NCBI GenBank assembly: GCA_003537575.1
Contig: DPRS01000004.1
Coordinates: 4,355-68,354, forward strand
DNA length: 64,000 bases
Source: Oxalobacteraceae bacterium
Lineage (GTDB): Bacteria; Pseudomonadota; Gammaproteobacteria; Burkholderiales; Burkholderiaceae_D
Direction: 5' to 3'
How positions within the stretch are numbered: position 1 is the first letter of the stretch; each line of letters starts with the position of its first letter. Shown one piece after another: positions 17,301 to 25,731 of this stretch. The position numbers and the translations under genes were made by a program. Under the pieces are notes generated by a model. That model did not search any database, was not told the origin of the DNA, and saw nothing but the letters and a program-made list of their open reading frames with translations.

Positions 17301-17921
17301 TCATGCGACGTAAAACAGTAGCGCAAAATAATGGCATGCACTGCCGCCCAGCACAAACAAGTGCCAGATGCCATGGCCATGGCGGATTTTGGTGTCCAGC
17401 GCATAAAAGAGGATGCCGATCGTGTATGCCAGGCCGCCCGCCGCCAGCCACGCAAATCCTGCCCAGCTCAATGCCGTGATCAATGGGGAAATGGCAATCA
17501 CCGCCAGCCAACCCATCGCCACATAAATTATCAGTGAAAAGATGCGTGCGCCTTTTGCCAGCCAGATTTCTTGCGCGATGCCCAGCAGCGCCAATCCCCA
17601 TACCGTACCGAACAGCGACCAGCCCCAAGGCCCGCGCAGCGATACCAGCGTGAATGGCGTATAGCTGCCGGCAATCAAAAGATAAATGGCGCAATGATCA
17701 AATTTTTGCAATATGTCCTTGGCCCGCCCCTCGAGGCAGTGATACAAGGTCGAGGCGACGTAGAGCGCCAGCAGCATCGCACCGTAAATGCTGAAGCTGA
17801 CAATCTTCCATGGGTCGCCCAGATGGGCCGCCGACACGATCAGCACAACCGCGCCGGTTGCCGCCAAGCCTGCCCCGACCAAATGGCTGATGCTATTAAA
17901 TTTCTCGCCGTAGTACATCAA
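17301..17921 (-). CDS. Hemolysin III / PAQR-family membrane protein
   Basis: The 206-residue protein has seven hydrophobic helices and the conserved family features: N-terminal GEKFNSISHLVGAGLA, STLYHCL with its metal-ligand His, FDHCAIYLLIAGSYTPF, and a C-terminal HxxxH-like segment (GIWHLFVLGGSACHY). Bacterial HlyIII (YqfA/TrhA) proteins are inner-membrane relatives of adiponectin receptors, with roles in membrane energetics and lipid homeostasis rather than haemolysis. A second ATG three bases downstream is an alternative start. Confidence 0.92.
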   Translation of the reverse strand: MMYYGEKFNSISHLVGAGLAATGAVVLIVSAAHLGDPWKIVSFSIYGAMLLALYVASTLYHCLEGRAKDILQKFDHCAIYLLIAGSYTPFTLVSLRGPWGWSLFGTVWGLALLGIAQEIWLAKGARIFSLIIYVAMGWLAVIAISPLITALSWAGFAWLAAGGLAYTIGILFYALDTKIRHGHGIWHLFVLGGSACHYFALLFYVA

Positions 17922-18420
17922 TCAGTTTCCATTACGTCTGCAACCTCTGGGTGTGCATCGCTTGCCCGAGGCATTGCATGCTCCATGGTATCGGCAAGGT
18001 ATTACTCACTCTAATGAACACTATTTTTTATTCCCTTGATCTGAGTCAATTAGTCCGATATTGGCGCCTATTCAATGCATTCCTGAATTACTGAATCCAG
18101 ATATTTCGGATACGCTTCAAGGCCTCTGCCTGCCATGCTTTCAATCAGGTGATGCACGCGGACGCAAGTCATTCATAGGCATAATTCTTTGAGTTTAGTA
18201 CTATTGCAGTCTCGTCTTGCGGGATAACTGCACAGTATTTCACTGTTCGGCAGTGAAGGCTTGCGGCGCAGTTCTTGAATCGGGAAAAGCCGCTGGCCGG
18301 TTTCGATCCATCAGGTCAACCTGCGAGGCAGAAAGTGTATGAAGCGATGTGAGGTCATATTGCCAATGTACCGGCAAGCATCGAATCACGTTTTACTATT
18401 AACTAATTTCAGGAGTTTTC
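17922..18420. other. Intergenic region, about 500 bp, no gene recognised
   Basis: No supported reading frame is present. A short inverted repeat, TTCACTG-TTCGG-CAGTGAA, lies at 18239-18257 and could be an operator or small hairpin upstream of the OB-fold gene. The base composition is AT-richer than in neighbouring genes. Confidence 0.5.
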
Positions 18421-18798
18421 ATGAAGATTCGATCGATCGTACTTGCCGCGCTTATCGGTATCTCGGGAATGGCTTCGTTTGGCGCGTCGGCCGCGCCAGC
18501 CGATCTCAAGACCGTTGCTGCGATTCACAAAAACAAGGCGACGCTCGCCGGCCAGAAAATCAGCGCCCAGGGCAAGGTGGTGAAAGTGAATAACGGCATT
18601 ATGGGACGCAACTTTGTGCATGTGCAGGATGGCACCGGCGACGCCAACAGCAATAATCTGATCGTCACCAGCAAGCAAACTGCCAATGTCGGCGACCAGG
18701 TCACCATTTCCGGCCTGGTGACAGTGAATCGGGATTTCGGCAGCGGCTACAATTACCCGCTGTTGATTGAAGAAGCCAGCATCACTGCCAAAAAATGA
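18421..18798 (+). CDS. Periplasmic OB-fold protein (NrfJ-like)
   Basis: The 125-residue product has a signal peptide ending near ASA-A (residue 25). The mature domain has the pattern of small secreted OB-fold proteins: AGQKISAQGKVVKVNNGIMGRNFVHVQDGTGD and VGDQVTISGLVTVNRDFGSGYNYPLLIEEA. Relatives sit next to nrf cytochromes or stand alone; no ligand is established. AGGAG lies close before the ATG. The gene converges with the merR relic downstream. Confidence 0.75.
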   Translation: MKIRSIVLAALIGISGMASFGASAAPADLKTVAAIHKNKATLAGQKISAQGKVVKVNNGIMGRNFVHVQDGTGDANSNNLIVTSKQTANVGDQVTISGLVTVNRDFGSGYNYPLLIEEASITAKK

Positions 18799-18869
18799 AA
18801 GCGGGCATGCAATAAACCCGTAGCGATCACCTCTATATCCGCCCTCCTCGCGGCAAGGGCAAGCTGAGC

Positions 18870-19125
18870 ACCGGCGCCAGTGCGCGCCAAGGGCTTGAGC
18901 AAACCCATGGGGTCGTAATGATGCAGAGCGCGCACGGTCAGGCCGGTGCGCTTTGCCCACTTCCCCACTTCCTCACTTCCTCATTTCCTCACTTTCAGCA
19001 ACATGCTGCTTCCCTGGCTTTTATTTGTGCCAAGGAAGTGCCAACCTTGGCGTCATGCGAAGAGCAAGGTCCTGTGAATGGCACGTAAGGGGTGTTGACT
19101 TAATGTGGTTTGATCAAAGTGGACA
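18870..19125 (-). pseudogene. Partial duplicate of the merR-type gene 5' end and promoter
   Basis: This stretch repeats, with about 80 percent identity by eye, the first codons and promoter of the regulator at 16977-17208. The shared segments encode KRTGLTVR-LHHYD-MGLLKP and continue through CAACATG and CCAAGGAAGTG. It is dead. A CACTTCCT-type 8-base repeat inserted after the fifth codon brings an in-frame stop, homology ends after about 35 codons, and both promoter hexamers have decayed (TACACT has become GGCACT and TTGACC has become TTGCTC). A leftover frame of 71 codons at 18753-18968 should not be annotated as a gene. Confidence 0.8.
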
Positions 19126-19538
19126 TATGAAAACATCCACCGCCTATTAGGCATTTCCCTAATAGGCATTTACCTTTGCTTGTTGATTAGGCTTAATAAA
19201 ATTACATCCGATAAGCAATGTTTTATCGGGACAAAAAGGAACTAATCAACCAATGGAACTAATCAACAAATTTCTGTTCTGTTATTTTGCGATATGCATA
19301 AGCGCCTAACCATGAGAAGGGTTTCCAATATTGGTAGCGAGGCCTTTTTTCCAAGTTAGCCGGTGCAGCACGAATCAAGCGTAATGCCCGGCACCGGCTC
19401 CTTCAGAACGGGCAAATCGTCTACTGGTGCAACGGATCTGAAGGATCAAATATCTCCAGCGAACCCATTTCTTGTCATGGCCTGCCATTGCATTAGGGCA
19501 GGCTGTGCCTGTTAAGCCTGGAGACCACAACGGAGACA
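19126..19538. other. AT-rich regulatory gap upstream of the stressosome operon
   Basis: No gene is seen. Three hairpins are visible: CCGATAA/TTATCGG at 19208-19229, AGCCGGTGC/GCACCGGCT at 19358-19399 with a 24-base loop, and GCCTGCC/GGCAGGC at 19480-19503 shortly before the rsbR start. TAATAGGCATTT-like direct repeats occur near 19145-19175. The operon promoter must lie here, but no unambiguous hexamer pair was found. Confidence 0.5.
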
Positions 19539-20507
19539 ATGATGATGGATGCCCACACTCTGCATAATGATCATTTGTCTTTACTGGAAAGCCTGAATAT
19601 CGACGGTCAGGAAATCCTCAATCGCAAGGACTTCCTGCAGTTTGACGATACCGATGAAGCGCGGTTGACCGGCATTAACGAAATCGCGGCGCGGTATGCG
19701 GACGAGGTCATCGAGGAATTCTACAAGCATCTGCTTTCCTTCGAAGACATGCGGGCATTCTTCAACGATACGAAGACGCTGCAGCGTGTCAAAAAGGCAC
19801 AAAAAAGATATTTCATGCGCTTGACTGAAGGAAATTATGATGCCGAGTACATCGAGAACCGCCTGCATATCGGCGCAGTGCATGAACGCATTTCCCTGCC
19901 GATCAAATCCTATCTGGGCATGTACAACTATTACCTGCGGGCGGTCGCCGTCCGCTTGTTCGACGCTTATAAAAGCGAGCCGCAGCGCGCACTCGATGTA
20001 TTTCTTTCACTGACAAAATTGACTTTTCTGGATATGGGTCTGGCCATTGAAACCTATATCGCTTCCCGGGAACGCACGATTGGCGCACAGCAGGATGCAA
20101 TCAAGGAATTGTCGACGCCCGTCTTGCCCTTCCGTCCGGGCATCCTGATATTGCCCATCGTCGGCTTGATCGATTCCTTCCGGGCAAATCAGCTGACCGA
20201 GCAATTGTTGCTCGCCATACGCCAGAACCGCGCCAAGATTGTCGTGCTCGATATTACCGGTGTTCCCTATGTCGATTCCCGCGTGGCCAGCCATCTGGTC
20301 CAGACTGTCGAAGCGGCACGTCTGATGGGGGCAAAAGCCATCGTATCGGGCGTGTCGCCCGAAATCGCCCTGACGATGGTTTCCATCGGCGCCGATCTTG
20401 GGCGCGTCGAAACCGTTGGCGACATGCAAAGCGGCATCGAACGCGCGGAACAACTGAGCGGCTACCAGATGGTCAGGATCAGCAAAGATAACAGACCAGG
20501 CGAATAA
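19539..20507 (+). CDS. rsbR: Stressosome sensor RsbR with globin-type N-terminus
   Basis: The 322-residue protein has an N-terminal globin-coupled-sensor fold (about 25-180) and a C-terminal STAS domain (about 190-310). The globin part keeps the family pattern RLHIGAVHERISLPIKSYLG; His115 is the expected proximal haem ligand, so it may sense O2, NO or CO. The STAS part is very close to RsbR. T193 in ELSTPVLP and S247 in VDSRVASH align with the two phosphorylated threonines of Bacillus subtilis RsbRA, the second being Ser here. It heads a tight rsbR-S-T-X operon. With RsbS it should build the stressosome core in the cytosol. Confidence 0.92.
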   Translation: MMMDAHTLHNDHLSLLESLNIDGQEILNRKDFLQFDDTDEARLTGINEIAARYADEVIEEFYKHLLSFEDMRAFFNDTKTLQRVKKAQKRYFMRLTEGNYDAEYIENRLHIGAVHERISLPIKSYLGMYNYYLRAVAVRLFDAYKSEPQRALDVFLSLTKLTFLDMGLAIETYIASRERTIGAQQDAIKELSTPVLPFRPGILILPIVGLIDSFRANQLTEQLLLAIRQNRAKIVVLDITGVPYVDSRVASHLVQTVEAARLMGAKAIVSGVSPEIALTMVSIGADLGRVETVGDMQSGIERAEQLSGYQMVRISKDNRPGE

Positions 20508-20521
20508 CACAGGGCAGTGCG

Positions 20522-20899
20522 ATGCATGTACCCATTCTAAAACAGGAAAGCTGCTTGATTGCATCTATCCAGGGCGCGTTGACCGATGACGAATTATTAA
20601 TGCTGAGAGACCAGCTTGTTGCGCAAATCAAGCTGTTCCGTTCTCGCGGCGTGCTGATCGATCTTACCGTAGTCGATGTGCTGGATTCGTTTGCAGCCCG
20701 TACTCTGCGCAGCATCGCGCAAATGAGCAAACTGCTCGGCGCGCAAACCGTCATTGCTGGAATTCAGCCGGATGTCGCCATATCGATGGTGCAGTTGGGT
20801 CTGACGCTGGACAACGCCATCATTGCAATGGACCTTGAAGATGGCTTGGCGATATTGCAGGCCCATGGATTGAATCGACATGATCTGGACGTCAGCTGA
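20522..20899 (+). CDS. rsbS: Stressosome scaffold RsbS
   Basis: The 125-residue single-STAS-domain protein closely follows RsbS: VPILKQESCLIASIQGALTDDE, then GVLIDLTVVDVLDSFAARTL. S56 within DSF corresponds to the Ser phosphorylated by RsbT in Bacillus. Later GIQPDVAISMVQLGL matches the conserved helix. It lies 14 bases after rsbR and its 3' end overlaps the rsbT frame. With RsbR it should sequester RsbT until stress triggers phosphorylation. Confidence 0.95.
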   Translation: MHVPILKQESCLIASIQGALTDDELLMLRDQLVAQIKLFRSRGVLIDLTVVDVLDSFAARTLRSIAQMSKLLGAQTVIAGIQPDVAISMVQLGLTLDNAIIAMDLEDGLAILQAHGLNRHDLDVS

Positions 20900-21389
20900 C
20901 AGCAAAACACGCATGCAGCAGACCGCCTCTCCAAAGCCTGCGGGCATGCAAAGAATCGGCATGGTGGAGCGCAGCACGACTGGCAGCAGCATGCCGGGCG
21001 TGAGCATGCCGCTGCGTTCTGATATTGATGTGCTCAAGGCGCGCCAGGAAGGTAAGGCGCTTGCAGCATCGCTGCGCTTCAGCACCAGCGAATTGACGAC
21101 GATTGCAACGGCAATTTCCGAGATCGCACGCAATACGGTTCTCTACGCCACGAAAGGGCAAATCATGCTGGACATTGTCCAGAAGGGAACAAAGCGAGGC
21201 CTGCAAATCGTCACCAAAGACCAGGGCCCCGGGATTCCGGATCTCGCCCTGGCCATGCAGGATGGGTATACCACTTCGCACGGTCTGGGGATCGGCTTGC
21301 CTGGTTCGAAGCGCCTCATGGATGAGTTCGAGATAACGTCGGAAGTGGGGAAAGGCACCACCATCATCATGAAGAAGTGGGAACGATGA
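20880..21389 (+). CDS. rsbT: Stressosome switch kinase RsbT
   Basis: This is a GHKL serine/threonine kinase that phosphorylates RsbS and RsbR and then activates a downstream RsbU-type partner. Motifs present are the N-box TIATAISEIARN, G1 box DQGPGIPD, and G2 box TSHGLGIGLPG followed by SKRLMDEFEI. The frame gives 169 residues, about 40 more than typical RsbT. The overlap with rsbS supports the 20880 ATG, but internal ATGs (20946, 20961, 21006) just before the conserved PLRSDIDV would give a normal length. The start is therefore uncertain. Confidence 0.93.
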   Translation: MIWTSADSKTRMQQTASPKPAGMQRIGMVERSTTGSSMPGVSMPLRSDIDVLKARQEGKALAASLRFSTSELTTIATAISEIARNTVLYATKGQIMLDIVQKGTKRGLQIVTKDQGPGIPDLALAMQDGYTTSHGLGIGLPGSKRLMDEFEITSEVGKGTTIIMKKWER

Positions 21390-22072
21390 AAGACCTCATT
21401 ATCTCGGGCTCGACCCCGCAGCTGCGGTATTGGGTCGCCTCGCGCCCCATCCCGGGAGAATGGATATCCGGTGATCAATATCTTGTCGCGCCTTTTCCTC
21501 ATGGTGTGCTCGTCGCCGTCGTGGATGGCCTTGGCCATGGCAGCAAGGCGGCTGCAGCAGCCGAAGCGGCGGTTGCCGTTCTGGCCGAGCACGCCGGCGA
21601 TCCGGTGGAGTCGCTGGTGCAGCGCTGTCATGTCGCCCTCAGAAAAACGCGCGGCGCCGTCATGAGTCTGGCCACGCTCAACGGACTGGATAACACCATG
21701 AGCTGGCTGGGTATCGGCAATGTTGAAGCGATGCTGGTCTCTTCCTGTAAAGCGCCGGGCTCTTCCAGGAAAGTTTCATTGATGCTGCGCGGCGGGATCG
21801 TGGGCGATCGCCTGCCGCCGCTCATGACGGCATCGGTGCCGCTCTATCCCGACGATCTGCTGTTTTTTGCCACTGACGGCATCAAGAGCGCCTTCATTCG
21901 CGACGTGCGCTGCGTAGAACATCCTTATGAATTGATTCATCAGATTTTTTTTCGGCATGTCAGAGGCACGGACGATGCTTTGCTGCTGGGGGCAAAATGG
22001 ACAAGAGACGAGGCAATGCAGGACGACATGCAGAACACGAATCTATTTCCGGAGGTGGGCAACACGCATTGA
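21386..22072 (+). CDS. rsbX: Stressosome phosphatase RsbX
   Basis: RsbX is a PP2C-like serine phosphatase that resets the stressosome by dephosphorylating RsbS and RsbR. The 228-residue product has the metal-binding VDGLGHG motif (near residue 46) and DDLLFFATDGIKSAF, as in the SpoIIE/RsbX class. The ATG at 21386 overlaps the rsbT stop codon (ATGA). The end overlaps the start of the next gene by TTGA. All five genes are thus translationally linked. Confidence 0.92.
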   Translation: MKDLIISGSTPQLRYWVASRPIPGEWISGDQYLVAPFPHGVLVAVVDGLGHGSKAAAAAEAAVAVLAEHAGDPVESLVQRCHVALRKTRGAVMSLATLNGLDNTMSWLGIGNVEAMLVSSCKAPGSSRKVSLMLRGGIVGDRLPPLMTASVPLYPDDLLFFATDGIKSAFIRDVRCVEHPYELIHQIFFRHVRGTDDALLLGAKWTRDEAMQDDMQNTNLFPEVGNTH

Positions 22073-24627
22073 AATTTAGCCAGTCCGGTAAGGATTCCTC
22101 GCGATCGCAAATAGATTTCATCAATGAATACCAGACAGAACTTTCCGCGTATCTGGCGGGGCAATCGGATGAAGAAGCCTTGCTGCGCGCATACGAGCTG
22201 GGCCGGCAGGGCGCAGCGCGCCAGTTAGGTATCCTCGATCTGAGTGAAATTCACCAGGCCGCCATGCAGGCAGCTGCCGGCATCGATGTGCCTACCCGTG
22301 AGGGGAGGCAGATTGAAACAATCATTGCCAGAAGCACGGAATTCTTTTCCCAGGTGCTGGCCACTTTTGACATGATGTATCGGGGCTATGGCGAAACCAT
22401 CGCCCAGTTGCAAAGCCTGAATGCAGCGCTCAACCAGCATTCGCATGCCTTGCAACGCAGCGAGGAACGCCTGCGCCTGTTCATCTGGCATACGCCGGCT
22501 GCCGTCGCCATCCTGGACAAGGATTTGCGCTATCTGCAGTACAGCGCGCGTTGGCTATCCGACTATCGTTTGGGCGATCGCGACCTGACCAGCTTGTCGC
22601 ACTATGAAGTCTTCCCCGAGATTCCACCGCATTGGCGCGAGATTTTTCAACGCTGCCTGGAAGGAGCCGTGAATAAATGCGAGGAAGCGCAATTTTTGCG
22701 CGCGGACGGCAGCGCGGATTACGTAAGATGGGAAATACATCCCTGGTATACCGACCATCAGGAAGTCGGCGGCCTCATCATGTTTACGGAGGTGATTACC
22801 GACCGAAAAAATCAGGAGAGGAAAATCGTTCGCTTAAGCCGTATCCGCGGCATCATGAGCGCAATCAATGCAGCCATCATCAGAATTGCCGACCGTAGCG
22901 TGTTGATACGCGAAATTTGTCGTATCGCTGTCGAGCACGGCCAGTTTCGCATGGCGTGGCTGGGCTATGCCGAGCGCGGCACGACAGCCCTCACTTCAGT
23001 CACTGGCGCCCAGCGTGTTGACGCGAAGTCCAGCGTAGCTGTCAGCCCGGCGGATATCCCCGATGCCTCCGGCCTGGTGGCACGTGCGATCAAGTCGGGC
23101 AAGGCGATTTTATGTAACAACATTGCTCTCGACAGGCGCGTTTCTCATAAGGAGGAGTATTTAAAGCTCGGCTACCATTCGTTGGTGGTGTTGCCGCTGT
23201 TCGCACTGGAACGACCTGCCGGCGTACTGACATTGTGCGCGGGCGAGCAGAATTTTTTCGATCAGGAAGAAATGAAGCTGCTGCGAGAAATCGCGGATGA
23301 CATTTCCTTTGCCTTCGACCATTTGGCGAAGGAAGAAAAAATCAATTATCTTGCATATTATGATGCATTGACCGATCTTCCCAACCGGGCATTGTTCTTT
23401 GATCGCCTGCAGCGGCACATCGAAGTGGCGCGCCGGGATGCGAAATTGCTTGTCGTGATCCTGCTCGATTTCGACCGTTTTTCCAATATCAATGACAGTT
23501 ATGGCCGCCATGTCGGCGATGCCCTGCTGAAGGAAGCGGCACGGCGCATGAAAAACCAGGTTGCTTCGGGAAATACGCTTTCGCATGTCGGCGCGGATCG
23601 CTTCGCCTTACTCCTGACCAATGTCGTCAGTGCCGCTGACGCCGCGCACATTCTGGAGCGCTTGCTGCAGGATTGCTTTGGCCTCGCATTTCAGCTCGAT
23701 AGTGATGAACAATATGTATCGGTAAAGTCGGGCATTGCCATGTTTCCGAGCGATGGCAACGAATACGACGCCATCTACAAGAACGCCGAAGTCGCATTAA
23801 GGAAGGCCAAGAAAAGCGACGAAACGTATCTGTTTTACCGCCCTGAAATGAATGCCAGCGTGGCGAAAAGGCTTACGCTGGAAAACCGGCTGTATCGCGC
23901 GCTCGAGCGGGAAGAGTTCACCTTGTATTACCAGCCCAAGATCCATGCGGCAACCGGACGGATCGTCGGCATGGAATCACTGTTGCGCTGGAATGAGCCG
24001 CATTCCGGCGTGGTGCAACCATCCGCTTTCATTCCCATTCTCGAAGAAACCGGCATGATTTTGCCGGTGGGGCAGTGGATCATGGAAAGGGCGATCGCGG
24101 ATTACCGGCACTGGAGCGATCGCGGGCTTACGCCGCTGCCGATCGCGGTCAATGTATCGGTCATTCAATTAAGGCAGCGGAATTTCATCGAAATGCTGAA
24201 AAAGGTCCACGGCAGCATCCCGGAAGGGGCGCATATCCTGGATCTGGAAATTACCGAAAGCATGCTGATGGAGGACATCGAGCAGAATATCAGGAAGCTG
24301 CAGGCAGCCAGGGAAATGGGGATGAAAATCGCCATCGATGATTTCGGCACCGGTTATTCTTCGCTCAGCTACCTGACCAGGCTGCCGATCGACTTGCTCA
24401 AGATCGACCGCTCGTTCATCCTCGGCATGAATGAAAGCGCTTCTGGACTTGCCATCGTCAGCTCGATCATCTCGCTGGCGCACTCGATCGAGATGCAGGT
24501 GGTCGCCGAAGGCGTGGAGGAGGAAGATCAGCGCAAGCTGCTCAAGCTGCTAAGCTGCGACCAGTTGCAAGGGTATTTGTACAGCAAACCCTTGCCGGTC
24601 AACGAGATGGAAGCCTTGCTTCACTGA
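22069..24627 (+). CDS. RsbU-N / PAS / GAF / degenerate GGDEF / EAL output protein
   Basis: This 852-residue protein is the likely stressosome output. Residues 1-95 resemble the RsbU N-terminal domain that binds RsbT (LSAYLAGQSDEEALLRAYELGRQ in pieces, LGILDLSEIHQ). Then come PAS (about 130-245), GAF (about 255-405), GGDEF (about 430-580) and EAL (about 590-850). The GGDEF signature reads GADRF near residue 508, so cyclase activity is unlikely. The EAL domain looks complete: ESLLRW, NVSVIQL, LEITES, IAIDDFGTGYSSL, LLKIDRSF, AEGVE, QGYLYSKP. Start TTG at 22069 overlaps the rsbX stop; GGAGGTG lies upstream. Predicted activity is c-di-GMP phosphodiesterase gated by RsbT. Confidence 0.85.
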   Translation: MKFSQSGKDSSRSQIDFINEYQTELSAYLAGQSDEEALLRAYELGRQGAARQLGILDLSEIHQAAMQAAAGIDVPTREGRQIETIIARSTEFFSQVLATFDMMYRGYGETIAQLQSLNAALNQHSHALQRSEERLRLFIWHTPAAVAILDKDLRYLQYSARWLSDYRLGDRDLTSLSHYEVFPEIPPHWREIFQRCLEGAVNKCEEAQFLRADGSADYVRWEIHPWYTDHQEVGGLIMFTEVITDRKNQERKIVRLSRIRGIMSAINAAIIRIADRSVLIREICRIAVEHGQFRMAWLGYAERGTTALTSVTGAQRVDAKSSVAVSPADIPDASGLVARAIKSGKAILCNNIALDRRVSHKEEYLKLGYHSLVVLPLFALERPAGVLTLCAGEQNFFDQEEMKLLREIADDISFAFDHLAKEEKINYLAYYDALTDLPNRALFFDRLQRHIEVARRDAKLLVVILLDFDRFSNINDSYGRHVGDALLKEAARRMKNQVASGNTLSHVGADRFALLLTNVVSAADAAHILERLLQDCFGLAFQLDSDEQYVSVKSGIAMFPSDGNEYDAIYKNAEVALRKAKKSDETYLFYRPEMNASVAKRLTLENRLYRALEREEFTLYYQPKIHAATGRIVGMESLLRWNEPHSGVVQPSAFIPILEETGMILPVGQWIMERAIADYRHWSDRGLTPLPIAVNVSVIQLRQRNFIEMLKKVHGSIPEGAHILDLEITESMLMEDIEQNIRKLQAAREMGMKIAIDDFGTGYSSLSYLTRLPIDLLKIDRSFILGMNESASGLAIVSSIISLAHSIEMQVVAEGVEEEDQRKLLKLLSCDQLQGYLYSKPLPVNEMEALLH

Positions 24628-24657
24628 GCGCTTGCCGCCCTGGCGCAGGCCCCTTGC

Positions 24658-25686
24658 TTACGCCGACTGGTCCACCTGGAGGCCGGCCCCGTGCGCTTGC
24701 TGGTCGGCGTGATACGAGCTGCGCACCATGGCGCCCACCGCGGCATGCGAGAAACCCATCTTGTAGGCTTCCTGCTCCAGCATCTTGAAGGTGTCCGGAT
24801 GCATGTAGCGACGCACCGGCAAGTGGTCTCCCGAAGGCATCAGGTACTGGCCGATGGTCAGCATGTCGATATCATGGGCGCGCATGTCGCGCATGACTTG
24901 CAGGATTTCCTCGTCGGTTTCGCCCAGGCCCACCATGATGCCGGACTTGGTCGGCGTGGCCGGATGCAATTCCTTGAAGCGCTTGAGCAGGTTCAGCGAA
25001 AAGGCGTAATCGGCGCCCGGGCGCGCTTCCTTGTACAGGCGCGGCACGGTTTCCAGGTTGTGGTTCATGACGTCCGGCGGCGTCGCCGTGAGGATTTCCA
25101 GCGCGCGGTCCATGCGGCCGCGGAAATCCGGCGTGAGGATCTCGATGCGGGTGTGCGGCGACAGTGCGCGTACGTGGCGGATGCAGTCGGCGAAGTGGCC
25201 GGCGCCGCCGTCGCGCAAGTCGTCACGGTCGACCGAGGTGATCACGACATACTTCAGGCGCATCGCCGCGATCGCCTTGGCGAGGTTTTCCGGCTCGTTT
25301 GGATCGAGCGGATCCGGGCGGCCGTGGCCGACGTCGCAGAACGGGCAGCGGCGGGTGCACTTGTCGCCCATGATCATGAAGGTGGCGGTGCCCTTGCCGA
25401 AGCATTCGCCGATGTTCGGACAGGAGGCTTCCTCGCACACGGTCACCAGCTTGTTGGTGCGCAGGATATCCTTGATCTCATAGAAGTGGGTGGTCGGCGA
25501 ACCGGCCTTGACGCGGATCCAGTCGGGCTTGGGCAGCCGCTCGGCCGGCACGATCTTGATCGGGATGCGCGCGGTCTTGCCGGCCCCTTTTTGCTTTTCG
25601 TTCGGGTTGTAGGCGGGTGCCGCCTGTTCCTGCTTGTCGTTCGCGTTGTTCGGATTGCTGTCCATGGTGTGAACCGCGCCTGTCAT
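24658..25686 (-). CDS. lipA: Lipoyl synthase LipA
   Basis: This radical-SAM enzyme inserts two sulfurs into protein-bound octanoyl groups. The 342-residue product has both cluster motifs: the auxiliary set CEEASCPNIGEC (near residue 80) and the radical-SAM CTRRCPFC (near 110). Later it has GIMVGLGETDEEI and LPVRRYMHPDTF, and the conserved C-terminal Arg-Ser-Ser-Tyr. It follows lipB by 45 bases in the classic dacA-ybeD-lipB-lipA order. ATGs at 25686 and 25665 are both possible starts. Confidence 0.98.
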   Translation of the reverse strand: MTGAVHTMDSNPNNANDKQEQAAPAYNPNEKQKGAGKTARIPIKIVPAERLPKPDWIRVKAGSPTTHFYEIKDILRTNKLVTVCEEASCPNIGECFGKGTATFMIMGDKCTRRCPFCDVGHGRPDPLDPNEPENLAKAIAAMRLKYVVITSVDRDDLRDGGAGHFADCIRHVRALSPHTRIEILTPDFRGRMDRALEILTATPPDVMNHNLETVPRLYKEARPGADYAFSLNLLKRFKELHPATPTKSGIMVGLGETDEEILQVMRDMRAHDIDMLTIGQYLMPSGDHLPVRRYMHPDTFKMLEQEAYKMGFSHAAVGAMVRSSYHADQQAHGAGLQVDQSA

Positions 25687-25731
25687 GGCCTTGCCGGCAG
25701 GTTTGCCGCCGGCGCGCCATCACTGGCGTGT

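Noticed and set aside
18753..18968. 71-codon MerR-like frame
   Set aside because: It is part of the decayed duplicate; it lacks the true start and loses homology after about 35 codons, so it is treated as a pseudogene.
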